From: Papio anubis
Taxonomy: Eukaryota > Chordata > Mammalia > Primates > Cercopithecidae
DNA length: 64,000 nucleotides
Reading direction: 5' to 3'
NCBI RefSeq assembly: GCF_008728515.1
Contig: NC_044986.1
Coordinates: 53,990,855-54,054,854 of the forward strand
Shown: in pieces, positions 46,236 through 56,790 of the stretch
Layout of the letters: each line of letters opens with the position of its first letter
Numbering within the stretch: position 1 is the first letter of the stretch
Notes under the pieces: generated by a model
Told to the model about the DNA's origin: nothing
The model's input: the letters and a program-made list of their open reading frames with translations, nothing else
The model's database searches: none
Made by a program: the position numbers and the translations under genes

Positions 46236-46600
46236 GCATTATGCTAACCAAACTGAAATTTTATTCAAGAAGCAAAAATAAATTAGTATCTACAAAAGCA
46301 GTTAGAAATAGTCTGCCAAATACTGGATTTATGAAATCTCTTAAGCAGCCTCTAAAAAATATGATGTGAGATTAAATTTTAGTTTTGCTAATATTAAAAA
46401 CACAAGAATAGCTTTTCATGGGTTAGCTAATTATTTAAGCCAAATGAAACAGAAATCATAGCATATAAACAAAATTACTTATATCTCGGTTCCTTTATCT
46501 GATAGTGTATATCAATGTCACCGTGATGTTGTGAAGTTCAAATGCCAAAATGCTTTGAAAGTATATGATCATTTTCTCCTATGTGAGTCAATGTATTGGA
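46236..46600. other. Unassigned sequence with a possible MIR scrap
   Basis: No gene. 'tgttgtgaagttcaaatgcc' and 'atgctttgaaagtatatga' at about 46525-46570 hint at a MIR 3' part. Confidence 0.35.
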
Positions 46601-46710
46601 CTCCACATTGGCTGTTTCAGAGTTAATGCCATGTGCTCACCAAATCCTACCTCCATTTCCTCCTGGGTCTACAATTAGACTACCTTCCCCAGTCTCCCCA
46701 TGTGTTTGTA

Positions 46711-46975
46711 TTCTAAGAATGGCAATTCTGTGCTTGAATTTTGCTAATTAATGGATTTTAGAAAAATGCACTGCATAATTTTTTTCATTTTCCAAGTTTT
46801 TAATTAAATAAAAATTGGACTATGAATAGCATGAAAATATGATGCCCATAAGCATGAATTTCCTAAATAGCAATAATGAGTATTTTTATATAGATAATTT
46901 CAGTGATACTTTTAATGAATGAAGTTGGAAATTTCTGAGCTATAACATGTAGAAGTAAATCTAACATTTAATTTA
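46711..46975 (-). repeat. Arm A' of a diverged inverted duplication
   Basis: Reverse complement of 45868-46131. It sits between two parts of an old LTR-type repeat, so it seems to be an insertion there. AT-rich and non-coding. Confidence 0.8.
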
Positions 46976-47063
46976 TGTCTTCAATGGAACGTGAGCAGAA
47001 GTGATGTCTGCCACTTTCCAGGCAGACCTCGACAATCCTCCTGCATGGTCTTCCATGCAGAAG

Positions 47064-47117
47064 CACATTGTCTAAATCTTACTAGCTATATAGATGCTTG
47101 AAATGGCCTAATGCTTT
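47064..47117 (-). repeat. Arm B' (inserted copy) of a 54-bp inverted duplication
   Basis: Near-perfect reverse complement of 46181-46235. It lies 3 bp from a perfect 8-bp hairpin, ctgcatgg-tctt-ccatgcag (47041-47060), and interrupts the old LTR-type repeat. Confidence 0.85.
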
Positions 47118-47310
47118 AACAATGCTCAGCCGTCTGCAAAGGACCCAGTGTAGAACACCAAGGCTCTAGGAAATGGTGGAGCCACAAGAGGAAAGAAGCC
47201 CAATTTCTAAACCAATATACAGAGAAAAACCCACTATAGCACTACACCATGCTGTCCAATGAGTGAGAAACAAAACTGTACTTTATTGAGATTTGGAAGT
47301 TGTAATAGCA

Positions 47311-47521
47311 GTTAACCTGTGCTGATTTAAGAGCCTGACTTATGTCTAATAAGTGTATCACTGACCCTAAAGAATAAGCTGGAGATTTAAAGCACATTAA
47401 GTCCAAACCCATTACTATCAATGGGAAGTAAGTACACATAGAGGCTCAAGAGTTTCATTGTCATACAATAATTTTTTATAAAAATGTGATTTAATAAACA
47501 GCAATGGAATAATGATGCCTA
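47311..47521. other. Unassigned sequence
   Basis: About 210 bp, no recognisable gene or repeat. Confidence 0.4.
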
Positions 47522-47693
47522 TTTACTATACCTATGAGTCAGACACTCAGTCAATCACTTGACATGCATTATCTCAATAAGTCTTCACATCACTGTATAA
47601 GATAAGCAAGATTACCACCCCTATTTTATAGTGGGGAAAATTGAGTCTCAGAGAAGTTAAATACTGTATACATGGCCATGAAGATCATAACTA

Positions 47694-48722
47694 CAGTTAA
47701 CGCTTGAACAACACAGGAGTTAGAAACACTAACGCTTTGTGCAGTGGAAAATCTATGTATAACTTTTGACTCCCCAAAAAGTTAACTAGTAATAGCCTAC
47801 TTAGTGTTGACTGGAAGCCTTACTAGTAACATAAACAGTTGATTAGCATACATGTGTTATACACTGTATTCTTACAATAAAGTAATCTAGAGAAAAGAAA
47901 ATGTTACTAACAAAATCATGAGAAAGAGAAAATATATTTACTATTCTGAGGGAGTGGGTCATTATGAAGCAGAGTCATTCATCTGGGATAAAAACCCCAA
48001 GGTTCGTTTTCTCACGCCAAGGAAATCAAGGCCATGGACACACAAGAAGTGAATTTAAGAGCAGAGGTTTAATAGGCAAGAGAAAAGAGAAAAGCTCTCT
48101 CTCCTGCAGAGAGATAGGAGCTTCAGAGTGGATATTCTCGTTCTGTGGTGAAATGCACATGGTTTTATAGAGGAGCTTGAAGAGGCAGTGTCTGATTTAC
48201 ATAGGGCACAAGAGATTGGTCGGACCAGTTGTGCCCTTTGCATAGCATGCAAAGAAGCTGGCAATCCCATTCTAATCTTTTATTATGCAGATGGAGTCTC
48301 TACCTGGTCAGTGCCATGTTGCCTGCTTTTTACTGCACACATGGCAACAAAGAAAAGGGAAGAGGGAACCTCCATGTTGAAAATACCTGGCTTCCAGGTA
48401 TCCCTTTTCTGTCGGCAAGCTTTTAAGTTGCTTATCTATGCTTGAAGCTTGATTTTTCAGGCTGCTTTTTGTTAGAAAAGAAATGATTTGGGGGCTGCTT
48501 TTTCTTTAAAGGAAACATTACCTAGGACTCTCTTACCCTATCTGCCTAAATAATTTCTAGTTCCTGTATCAATTATAAAAGTCTTCATCTTTATTGTCTT
48601 CACATTCAGTAGACTGAGGAGGAGGGATTGGTCTTGCTGTCTCAGGGGTGGCGCTGGTGGAAGAAAGTCTACATGTAAGTGGGCTCACACAGCTCAAACT
48701 CATGTTACTCAAAGGACAAATG
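47694..48722 (-). mobile_element. Tigger-like DNA transposon, copy 2, split by an ERV LTR
   Basis: Left terminus 'cagttaacgcttgaacaaca' and right terminus 'catgttactcaaaggacaaatg', flanked by TA (47692-47693 and 48723-48724). Same family as copies at 20556-21345 and 52766-55101: it shares 'gttgactggaagccttact', 'agagaaaagaaaatgtta' and 'attggtcttgctgtctcag'. The transposase is mostly deleted. An ERV LTR is inserted at 47965-48571. Confidence 0.85.
47965..48571 (-). mobile_element. Solo ERV class I LTR, copy 2, nested in Tigger
   Basis: A 607-bp LTR bounded by TG...CA with the exact 4-bp target duplication atta (47961-47964, 48572-48575). Read on the minus strand it matches the LTR at 25655-26364: 'tgatacagga', 'aattatttaggcagatag', 'aaaagcagcccccaaatcat' and a promoter 'ctctataaaacc' (+ strand about 48160-48172). 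It has one degraded octamer unit where the sister LTR has three. The frames read across it (47964-48170, 48055-48270, 48188-48445) are not genes. Confidence 0.88.
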
Positions 48723-48784
48723 TAGTTTAAACATAGTTTGAACCAAATCTATCTGACTCCCAACCTATGCTCTTAACCACTTGA

Positions 48785-51000
48785 GGAAAGAGCAGGATAG
48801 AGAAACAAGGATAGCTGGGATGACAAGCAGAACACCAGCAATCTGAGTCCCTTCGTGGCATAATCACTTTGTCATTCTGGACCTCAGGTTTCTAACATGA
48901 TCTTTCGTCTGTCCTTTAGCTTTGAGTGGTGGTATTTGGACATTCTAATCCAGAACTAGGATGTTGGAAACTGCTCAGATATCAACCCCTTTCTAAATCA
49001 AGTGTTCTCATACTGATGAGCTATTTCTTAAAAGAGAAAATATTTCTGAAAATTCTAAATATGGGAAGTTGACATAAAAAAGAAGCTGGTACCCATACCA
49101 GCTAAAGGAATGTTTATAACAGAAGGTAATGTTTTTGGCCCCTTGGAAAGAGACAAGCAAAAAGGTTATATTTAGGATTTAGAAATTCTTAGGCTTATAA
49201 TAAACAATGAGTCAAAGATAATGTGTGACAAAGAAATGTGAGACCTCGTCTGAGAAACTATCTCATCTGTAAGCCTGAGAACCACCTACACTGAATCTTA
49301 ACAATAAAGAAGCAACTGAAATAAGCTCATTTTCTACGTATCAGTCTTAAGGAGGAAGGGCCCATCAAGAAAACCTGGACTCTGTCTGATGGGGCAGAAG
49401 TGGCATTTCATGCCTTGGAATGTCTTCAAGGAACATCTTGCTTTTCAGAGGATTATTTGAGACCCAGCTCAATGTTGACTACATCGCCTATGAGAGCAAG
49501 TCAAATAATGGGGTCCAAAAACAAACCAAGAAGGATCTTCCATACATTACAAGTCACAGATATCTCGGAAAAAAAAAAAAAAAAAAAAAATCCTTTCCAG
49601 AAAAACTGCCTACCAGGGTCACAGTGTCGGAATAGGGATATGGATGACTGCTCTACACTATCTTTTTCTATTTTCTCTTTAATACCTAATAAATTTATTT
49701 TCCTTCTGGGAGGTGCCGGTATTAATAACTTTCAAACTGAATACAACACGTGAGCAGACAACAGATAATCAAAATGAGCTGTTTGTAATATATTAAAGAT
49801 AATCTAAGAGCAATTCTACTGTACCTGGATATGCAGACTTCGTTCACATACAGATCTTTTACAGAGCATTCCACTTCAAGTTGCATGATTATCTACATTA
49901 GGATTCACTTGTTATTGTTGTTTTAAAAGAAAGAAACAAAAACACAGAAAAACTTCCAGGCAAATATAAAATTTTCCATAAAAATCTTGACCTAAGAAAC
50001 ACATAGCCAATCTAAACTGGAATCTTATGCTTCCTTATAACATGCCATTTATATTTAATACTTTAATTTGGTCTCAAATAGTCTTATTGTGATTTGGGAT
50101 TGTTGTAACATTCTATTTTAAACAATTTTGAGTGCTTTTAAGCTATAGCTTAATCCAATTTATTTTTGAGGCATGTTTTTCTACTTATAATGGGCATTTA
50201 CACAAAATAAACTGATCTTTCATCTGTCCTTTAGCACTGACTCTGCTTCTGAATGCACATGAATAGCTAAAAGTGCCAAGATATAAAAAACAATAAAATA
50301 AAGAAAATGATTTTTAAAAAAAGGAGTACAAATCTGCCTGGAAACAACTTCTGTGCGTAAGAACAAAATGTGTGAAAGGATTCTCAGAGGAGTTCATTGC
50401 TTTATATAATCACTCTATGAAACCATTTCAAATACCATGAACAGCAGTATCCATCTCAGCTGTAATTGTCACACATCCCACTTGTAATACAGTTGAGATC
50501 TCTTCCAATAATGTTACTACCAAGAATATGAGATGAAAAACCCAGCTAAAAGCCATGCCAAATCTGACTTGGATCAAGTTGAGTGGCAGTAACTCTTTAT
50601 AATATGGAAAAGATGGAAAGAATCTTTAACTTTCTTAATTGGATTAAACTCAAAGGGGAAAGATATTTATCTTGTCTACCTTGCCTGTCTAAGCTACTCA
50701 AGCTATCACTATCATCAGCACTTAGGTTCTTTTCCCCAGCCTCAGTCAGCAGCTGTTCACTCCTCACACGTATTGGTACCACTTTTCTGCTTAGAAATAT
50801 TTTAAGAAAACAGTGGCATTAGAGATTTTGCCCACTGTTAAATGCTTACTATTCAGCTTTTCATTACACTCAGCTACAAAGACCTCATGTTGAGGAATGG
50901 CCCATTTGCCACATAATTTTTAAGGATCAATTCTCCCATTCTGTTAAAACCTTTTTTACCATCTGTATAGTTAAAGTCTTAAGGATTTTTGCTTTAAACA
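48785..51000. other. Unassigned sequence with one long A run
   Basis: About 2.2 kb. A 23-base A run lies at 49570-49592. The frames at 49400-49753 and 49420-49635 run through this A run in different frames and have no known domain. No gene or repeat family supported. Confidence 0.4.
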
Positions 51001-51009
51001 CCAATTTTT

Positions 51010-51290
51010 CTTTTTGAGATAGGGTCTTTCTCTGTTGCCCATGCTGGAGTACAGTGGCCTGATCATGGCTCACTGCAGGCTTGACATCCTGGGCTCAAAG
51101 AATCCACCAACCTAAGCCTCCCAAGTAGCTAGGACTATCAATATGCACCACCACGTCCACCTAATTTTTGTATTTGAGATGCGGTTCCATCATGTTACCC
51201 AGGCTGGTCTCAAAGTCCCAGCCTCAAGCAATTCAGCTCAGCCCCCCCAGGTGCTGGAATTACAGGTGTGAGCCACTGTGCCCAGCTTAC
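51010..51290 (-). mobile_element. AluJ-type SINE
   Basis: Reverse-complement Alu with high divergence ('gcaggcttgacatcctgggc', 'gtttgagatgcggttcc'-like sequence). Flanked by acaccaattttt (50998-51009) and acatcaattttt (51291-51302), a 12-bp duplication with one mismatch. Old by divergence. Confidence 0.9.
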
Positions 51291-51424
51291 ACATCAATTT
51301 TTATATCTGTATCACATCTGGCAAGGTATACAGTCACTCAGAATTTTCCTTCACATCTACCTCACCAAAATATGTTCAAGACCACTCCAAGAAATTATTA
51401 AATATCACTGTGAAAATTAAAGGT

Positions 51425-52490
51425 CTAAATAAGTGAAGAGACTTATCATACTCATTGATTGGAAGACTCAATATTTTCATACATCCATCATGATTAAAAC
51501 GTTTTTTCTAAATATATGATTAGGAAAGTGGAAAGGCAAGCTAGAGTAAGTATCCTTTATATACACATTTAACAGAGGCCTATAATCAGGATATATTTAA
51601 AAATTCAATGATAAGAGAATAAAAGCAGAGTGAAATACTTAAATATATACTTCATAAACACAAATATAAAAGTTACAAATAAGCACATGAAAAAATGCCC
51701 CAAATCATTACTCTTCAGGGAAGTATAAGTCAAAACTACAATGAGATATGGCTTTATACCATCCCACAATGGCTGAGGCTTAAGACTGACATTACTGACA
51801 AGTGTTAGTAGAAACATGGAACAATTGGAACTCCCAGGGATTACTAGTAGGAGTGAAAAAAGTGAAACTGTTTCACAGTTTGTTAATCACAAAGTTAAAA
51901 TTACTCTGCATATTACTTAGCAAACACTTTAGATATTTACTTGAAATATATTAAAACACGTTCAAACAAAGACTTCTACACAGAGGTTCATAGAAGCCTA
52001 TTCATAATAGCCAATAATTGGAAAGAATACAAATATGTTCAACAAGGGGGTGCATTAATACAATTTGATATTTTCACACAGTGTAGCACCACTCGGCAAT
52101 AAAAAGAATAATCATGGATAGTTGTGAAAGAACATGGATAAAAACAAACATTGATAATAAAAGTAGCAACATGGGTAATCTCACAGTCATAATGCAGAGA
52201 GAAAGAAGAATGAATTATTTTTTCAAGTGCTTATGCAAGGATTATGGGAAATTCTAGAACAGGCAAAATTCCTCTATAGTTTTAGAAATCAGATCAGTGA
52301 TTGCCGGGGATTAGTTGAGATGTAAGCCACTGACTCAAAAGTACACGAGGCAACATTTTGGGCACAAGGATATGTCCTATATATTAACTGGCTTGATGGA
52401 AATTTGAACACTGAATTGTACACTTAAATGTGTGAATTGTATTGCATGTAAACTATACAATAATGATAAGAATAATAATAATATAATGAA
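51425..52490 (+). mobile_element. Ancient L1 (L1M/HAL1-like) fragment
   Basis: Strongly diverged but in order: 'acaaataagcacatgaaaaa', 'aaactacaatgagatatgg', 'ttcataatagccaataattg', 'accactcggcaataaaaag', then 3' UTR-type 'cactgaattgtacactta' and 'aatgtgtgaattgtattg'. No reading frame is preserved. Confidence 0.75.
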
Positions 52491-52763
52491 GTATAGAACA
52501 AACAATATTCTCCTTGATTAGTGGATCTGTGGTCAATCCCTGAGCTTCTAATTCTGTGCTAATGGAGCAATTTACTGATGGATTAAACCTGGAAATGCTA
52601 TTGCTAGTCATCTTTTAATAAGAATTACACACATTTTTTTCAATAAAATACTAACATTATGTATAGCTGAGGTATTTAAGAAACTACATGTGAAGTTATA
52701 AACAATTAAAAATTATCTCAAGGCCATTTCAAAGTCTTACCGCACTGAAACCAATTAAATTAA
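52491..52763. other. Unassigned sequence
   Basis: About 270 bp, nothing recognisable. Confidence 0.4.
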
Positions 52764-53394
52764 TACACTGTTGACCCTTGAACAACACAGGTTTCAACTG
52801 CACAGGTCCACTTATACATAGGTTTTTTTCCAATAAATATATTGAGAAAATTTTTGGAAATTTGCAACAATTTTTCAAAAGTTCCAAGTGAACTGTATAG
52901 CCTAGAAACATATTTTTAAAAATAAAAAGATATGTCATGAATGCATAAAATATACGTAGATATTGGTCTGTTTTGTCATTTACTACTATAGAACATAAAC
53001 AAATGTATTATGAATAGTTGAAATGTGTCAAAACTTATGTATACAACATTCACAGACCATACACGATGCCACTTGCAATTGTGAGAAATGTAAACAAACA
53101 CAAAGATGCAGAATTAAATCATAACTGCATTAAATTAACTATAATACTGTATATACTGTACTACTGTAATAATGGAATAGCTATCTCCTCTTGCTATTGT
53201 GGTGAGCTCAAGTGTTGCAAGTATCCACTTAAAACACTGTGTGATGCTCATCATCTCCATGTGAGCCATTCATCTCTCCAGTAAATCGTGTATTGCAGTA
53301 AATAGTGATCTCTGTTGGTTCTCATGTATTTTTCATTATATTTCAGGCAATACTTTAAACCTTAAATAACATCATCAGACCCATACAAAGTGCC

Positions 53395-53580
53395 ATTAGT
53401 GATGATGGAAGTACTCCCAAGAAGCAGAGAAAAGTCATGACATCACCAAAAAAAAAAAGTTGGATTGCTTGATATGTACCATAGATCGACGTCTGCTGCT
53501 GCAGAGACCCACCATTTCAAATGATTCATCTTGTAAACAAAGTAAACATTCAGAATCAATATTGCACAGTGCCATAAATG
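53395..53580 (+). pseudogene. Tigger transposase N-terminal remnant
   Basis: In one frame the sequence after the A run reads GLLDMYHRSTSAAAETHHFK, clearly related to the psq-type helix-turn-helix that starts Tigger/pogo transposases. Stops follow within a few codons, and a slipped frame opens at 53460-53687. The protein would have bound the terminal repeats. Nonfunctional. Confidence 0.7.
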
Positions 53581-53652
53581 TAATTTCACTTCCTTATGAC
53601 TTTCTTAACATTTTCTTTACTCTAGCTTACTGTATTGTAAGAATACAGTATA

Positions 53653-54904
53653 CGGGGACTTCAAAAAGCTCACAGAAACATGGATAAAAGATAAAACTAA
53701 AAACTATAAACTTTTCAACATAAGCTTCTCCAAGTTCAAGATACTTTTTTAAGCAATAATTCCAGATATTTAGTTCATCCCTAAAGAACTAAGAATCTTT
53801 GGATTTTAATCACATCTATGCAGTCTTTATTACATAATTAACTGAAGAAAAATGGGTGCCATTTACAGATTTTTTAAGATTAGAAAACAGAAGTCAAAAG
53901 GAGCCAATTCAGGACTGTAAGGTGGATACCTAATGATTTTCCATAAAAACTGTAACAAAATTGCCCTGGTTTGATGAAAGGAATGAATAGGAGTATTGTC
54001 ATTGTGAAAAAACACTCTCTGGTAAAGCTTTTCTAGGTTTTTCTGCTAAAGCTTTGGCTTTCTCAAAACATTCTCATAATAAGCAGATGTTCTTTGGCCC
54101 TCCAGAAAGTTAACAAGCAAAATGCTTTGAGTGTCCTCCCAAAAACTGTTGCCACAATTTTGCTCTTGACTGGTTTGTCTGTGCTTTGACAAGATCACTT
54201 CTTCCCCTTGGTAGCCATTGTTTTGATTGTGCTTTGTCTTCTGGATCATACTGGTAAAACCATGTTTCATTTCCTCTTACAATTCTTTGAAGAAATGCTT
54301 CAGGATCTCGATCCCACCCGTTTAAAGTTTCCATTGAAAGCGCTGCTGTTGTCTGCAGCTGATCTAGGCACAACATTTCTGGCATCAGTCAGGTGCAAAT
54401 TTTGCTCAGCTTTAATTTTTCAGTCAGAATTGTGTGAGCTGAACCAATTGAGATGTCTGTGGTGCTGGCTATTGTTTCTGTTATTAATTGTCAGTGCACC
54501 TTAATTAGGGCATGAACAAGATTTTTTTTCCTCACAAATTAATGTGGGTGGTCTGCTGTATCTTGTAAACTGTGGATTTTATCTTCAACATCTTCTTCTT
54601 TCTTAACACAAACTATACATTTCCAAAGTGCTAATTTCTTTGGGGCATTGTCCCCATAAACTTTTTTGTAAAGCATCAGCGATTTCATCATTCTCCCACA
54701 CAAGTTTCACCATAAATTTGTTCCTGCTCTGACAGAGTCTCTTCTCAAACTGAGGTCTTATCTTCAGTGTCTCAAACTAGATCCTTTTCAGACATGTTAC
54801 AACAAGATAGTATGAGTTTCTTTTGGTGCAAAAAAATGTTGAAATCTATCCTTAGCTTTTTCATAACATACACATTTTTCATGAATTTTTTTGAAGATCC
54901 CTGC
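53653..54904 (-). mobile_element. Hsmar2-like mariner transposon nested in Tigger
   Basis: A 1.25-kb Tc1/mariner element with imperfect terminal inverted repeats ('cggggacttcaaaaagctca' at the left; complement of 'cagggatcttcaaaaaaatt' at the right), inserted at a TA (53651-53652 and 54905-54906). Near full length. Its transposase lies on the minus strand and is broken. The length and motif layout fit the mammalian Hsmar2 group. Confidence 0.85.
53760..54795 (-). pseudogene. Mariner transposase pseudogene
   Basis: The initiator context MSEKDLV is recognisable at the minus-strand ATG (54795-54793). The segment from 54385 to 54110 reads EAFLQRIVRGNETWFYQYD and then DKAQSKQWLPRG, diagnostic of mariner DD34D transposases. 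An adjacent frame carries VNFLEGQ and AYYENVLRK (54270-54046), showing a frameshift between them. The first catalytic Asp (GDETW in active relatives) is Asn here (codon 54271-54269). The second-Asp motif survives as HNDN near 54000. Stops and frameshifts elsewhere confirm that it is dead. Confidence 0.85.
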
Positions 54905-55101
54905 TATAATACATATAACATACAAAATATGTGCTAATATAATATTTATAATTTAATATATAACATATATATCCCTTACATGATACATAAAACATACAAA
55001 CTATGTGTTAATTGACTCTTTATGTTATCAGTGAGGCCTCTTGTCAATAACAGACTACTAGTAGTTCAGTTTGGGGTGGATCAAAAGTTATATGAAAATT
55101 T

Positions 55102-55195
55102 CCATACAGTAGACCCAGAGAAACACAATTACTGCTGGTACAGTTTATTTAAAAGAGTTCTCAACAGTATATGATGTTATCATCTTAGAATTGAT
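55102..55195 (+). repeat. Inverted duplication, left arm
   Basis: 94 bp whose reverse complement recurs at 56791-56929 (about 90% identity by eye; blocks 'cccagagaaacacaattact' and 'caacagtatatgatgttatc'). It begins exactly where Tigger copy 3 is cut off. Confidence 0.88.
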
Positions 55196-55550
55196 GATCT
55201 TTATATATAGATCAAATATATACATTTGCATTATAATTCTTATTTTAATAGCAATGTTAACAGGAAAGTAAAAGAAATATTTCTTTTGCCCATGTCTATG
55301 AAAAAGTGAAAAATAAAACCAAGAGTATTTTTTAAATGGCAATGCACACATTTCTCTACAGTAGTCCCATCTTTCAAAATACAAACCAAGCATGTCTGCG
55401 CCAAAGGAATTAATCTGGCTGCTATACACATGTTTCTTGTCAGCTGCTCTATTTGTGTAACCAGCCCTTGCTTCCGAATATTCACAGGAAGGGGATGGCA
55501 GTTCTTGCTCTCCTGGTCCTTAGAAACAAATAACTAGGAGCTTAAAAAAA
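55196..55550. other. Unassigned AT-rich sequence
   Basis: About 350 bp, no recognisable gene or repeat. The minus-strand frames at 55145-55485 are not supported. Confidence 0.4.
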
Positions 55551-55561
55551 CAAATACAGTA

Positions 55562-55858
55562 GGCTGGGCGCAGTGGCTCACGCTCGTAATCCCAGCACTT
55601 TGGGAGGCCAAGGCAGGCAGAACACGAGGTCAGGAGTTCCAGACCAGTTTGTCCAACATGGTGAAACCCCATCTTTACTAAAAAAAAATACAAATATTAG
55701 CCGGGTGTGGTGGTGCAGGCCTGTAGTCCCAGCTACTCGGGAAGCTGAGGCAGGGAAGTCACTTGAACCTGGGAGGCGGAGGTTGCAGTAAGCCAAGATC
55801 GCACCACGGCACTCAAGCCTGGGCAACAGAATGAGATTGTGACTCAAAACAAACAAAC
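55562..55858 (+). mobile_element. AluS-type SINE
   Basis: Sense Alu from 'ggctgggcgcagtggctcac' to a (caaa)n tail. The flanks aaatacagta (55552-55561) and aaatagagta (55861-55870) agree at 9 of 10 bases, to within one base of position. Confidence 0.93.
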
Positions 55859-55870
55859 AAAAATAGAGTA

Positions 55871-56720
55871 TATAATCAAGTACTAAATTCGACTTTAAAA
55901 CATTTGAAATATTGTTTTAAAAAAATTTTTAGAGAAGAGAAAGTCCCATGTTAACTAAGAAGTTTGAGGAGTTTGTTGACATATGTTCTAATGGTTGTTT
56001 TTAAGTGACTATAACAGACAAGTATGGTATATGTTTCCAAAATATGTATGTCATCTAAATCCTTAACAAAAATTTGTATTTACTATAAAAAAAGAAGAAA
56101 AGAATGTTAATAATATTAACTTTATTACCAGGTAACATCCATGGAGAAAGATAAATGTATAAAAATAAAAGACACAGTAACTAGTAGCTTCAGACTTTTA
56201 TATAAAAGATATATAACTTCATTTGATAATTCAATTGTACTACCCATTGAAGAATAGGAATAGATGTTTTGTCACCTCAAAACATGATAATTGAAACTAG
56301 AAGCCTGTCACTGTGTCATAAATATATTGATAAAAATATAAATAAAATTTCTATGAGACATTATTGTAAAAGGTCCATCTTTTCATATTTATGTTTGTAT
56401 GTATGTGTAAATTATTTTAGAATGAGCCTACAACAAAAGGAGAAATTTTAACGCAAAATAAACTATGATGGGAAAAATCACTTAACATTCCCTATTTGCA
56501 TAGCCCATACTATATTATCAATCCTTATAGTAAGTCAACAAAACTCAGTGACGTAAAGAAACAGATTCATTTTCTAACTACAAAACTGAGAACCTTAAGA
56601 ATTAAAGATAATGTTTTCTTCTTATCCAGAAAAAAATAGAAATATTTTATAAGAAACCATATTGAGTATGATATATTTTTTAGTTTTGTTAGGTTCTGGC
56701 AGGAGAATATGTGCTTGCTG
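55871..56720. other. Unassigned AT-rich sequence
   Basis: About 850 bp, no recognisable gene or repeat. Confidence 0.45.
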
Positions 56721-56723
56721 TAT

Positions 56724-56781
56724 GTGTGTGTATATATATATATGGTCTATATATATGGTGTATATATATATATGGTCTATC
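56724..56781. repeat. AT/TG-rich imperfect microsatellite
   Basis: (TG)n and (TA)n with two copies of 'gtatatatatatatatggtctat'-type units shortened to about 20 bp. It directly precedes the right arm of the inverted duplication. Confidence 0.85.
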
Positions 56782-56790
56782 CCCCAACAG

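Larger units (their letters stand above)
46601..47310 (+). mobile_element. Old LTR-type repeat interrupted by two inverted insertions
   Basis: Recognisable pieces occur in consensus order: 'taccttccccagtctcccc' (46681-46699), then 'acgtgagcagaagtgatgtc' (46989-47008) with 'gccactttcca', then 'ggtggagccacaagagg' (47175-47191), then the 3' end 'tttattgagatttggaagtt' (47282-47301). They are separated by foreign sequence at 46711-46975 and 47064-47117. The family is a common ancient mammalian repeat that I cannot name securely. Confidence 0.55.
47522..48784 (-). mobile_element. MIR SINE split by a Tigger insertion
   Basis: The left part, 47522-47691, has 'gacatgcattatctcaataa', 'cctattttatagtggggaaa' and 'ttgagtctcagagaagttaa'. 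The right part, 48725-48784, has 'tatctgactcccaacctatg' and 'ctcttaaccacttg', which continue the same reverse-complement MIR exactly where the left part stops. The 1-kb Tigger between them is flanked by TA on both sides. Confidence 0.85.
52766..55101 (+). mobile_element. Tigger-like DNA transposon, copy 3, split by a mariner
   Basis: Starts 'cactgttgacccttgaacaa' after a TA and keeps more of the element than copies 1 and 2, including the N-terminal transposase region (53395-53580). A mariner interrupts it at 53653-54904. The right part resumes at 54905 and shows 'cttgtcaataacagactact' and 'gatcaaaagttatatg'. An internal duplication of about 77 bp (units beginning 'atacatataacatac' near 54908 and 'atacataaaacatac' near 54985) lies in the right part. 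The 3' inverted repeat is missing: the copy is cut off where the inverted duplication at 55102 begins. Confidence 0.8.

Noticed and set aside
47964..48445. Overlapping 65-85-aa frames on both strands
   Set aside because: Contained in the solo LTR nested in Tigger copy 2; no domain and conflicting frames.
54208..54504. 98-aa leucine-rich + strand frame
   Set aside because: Antisense of the mariner transposase remnant, which reads clearly on the minus strand.
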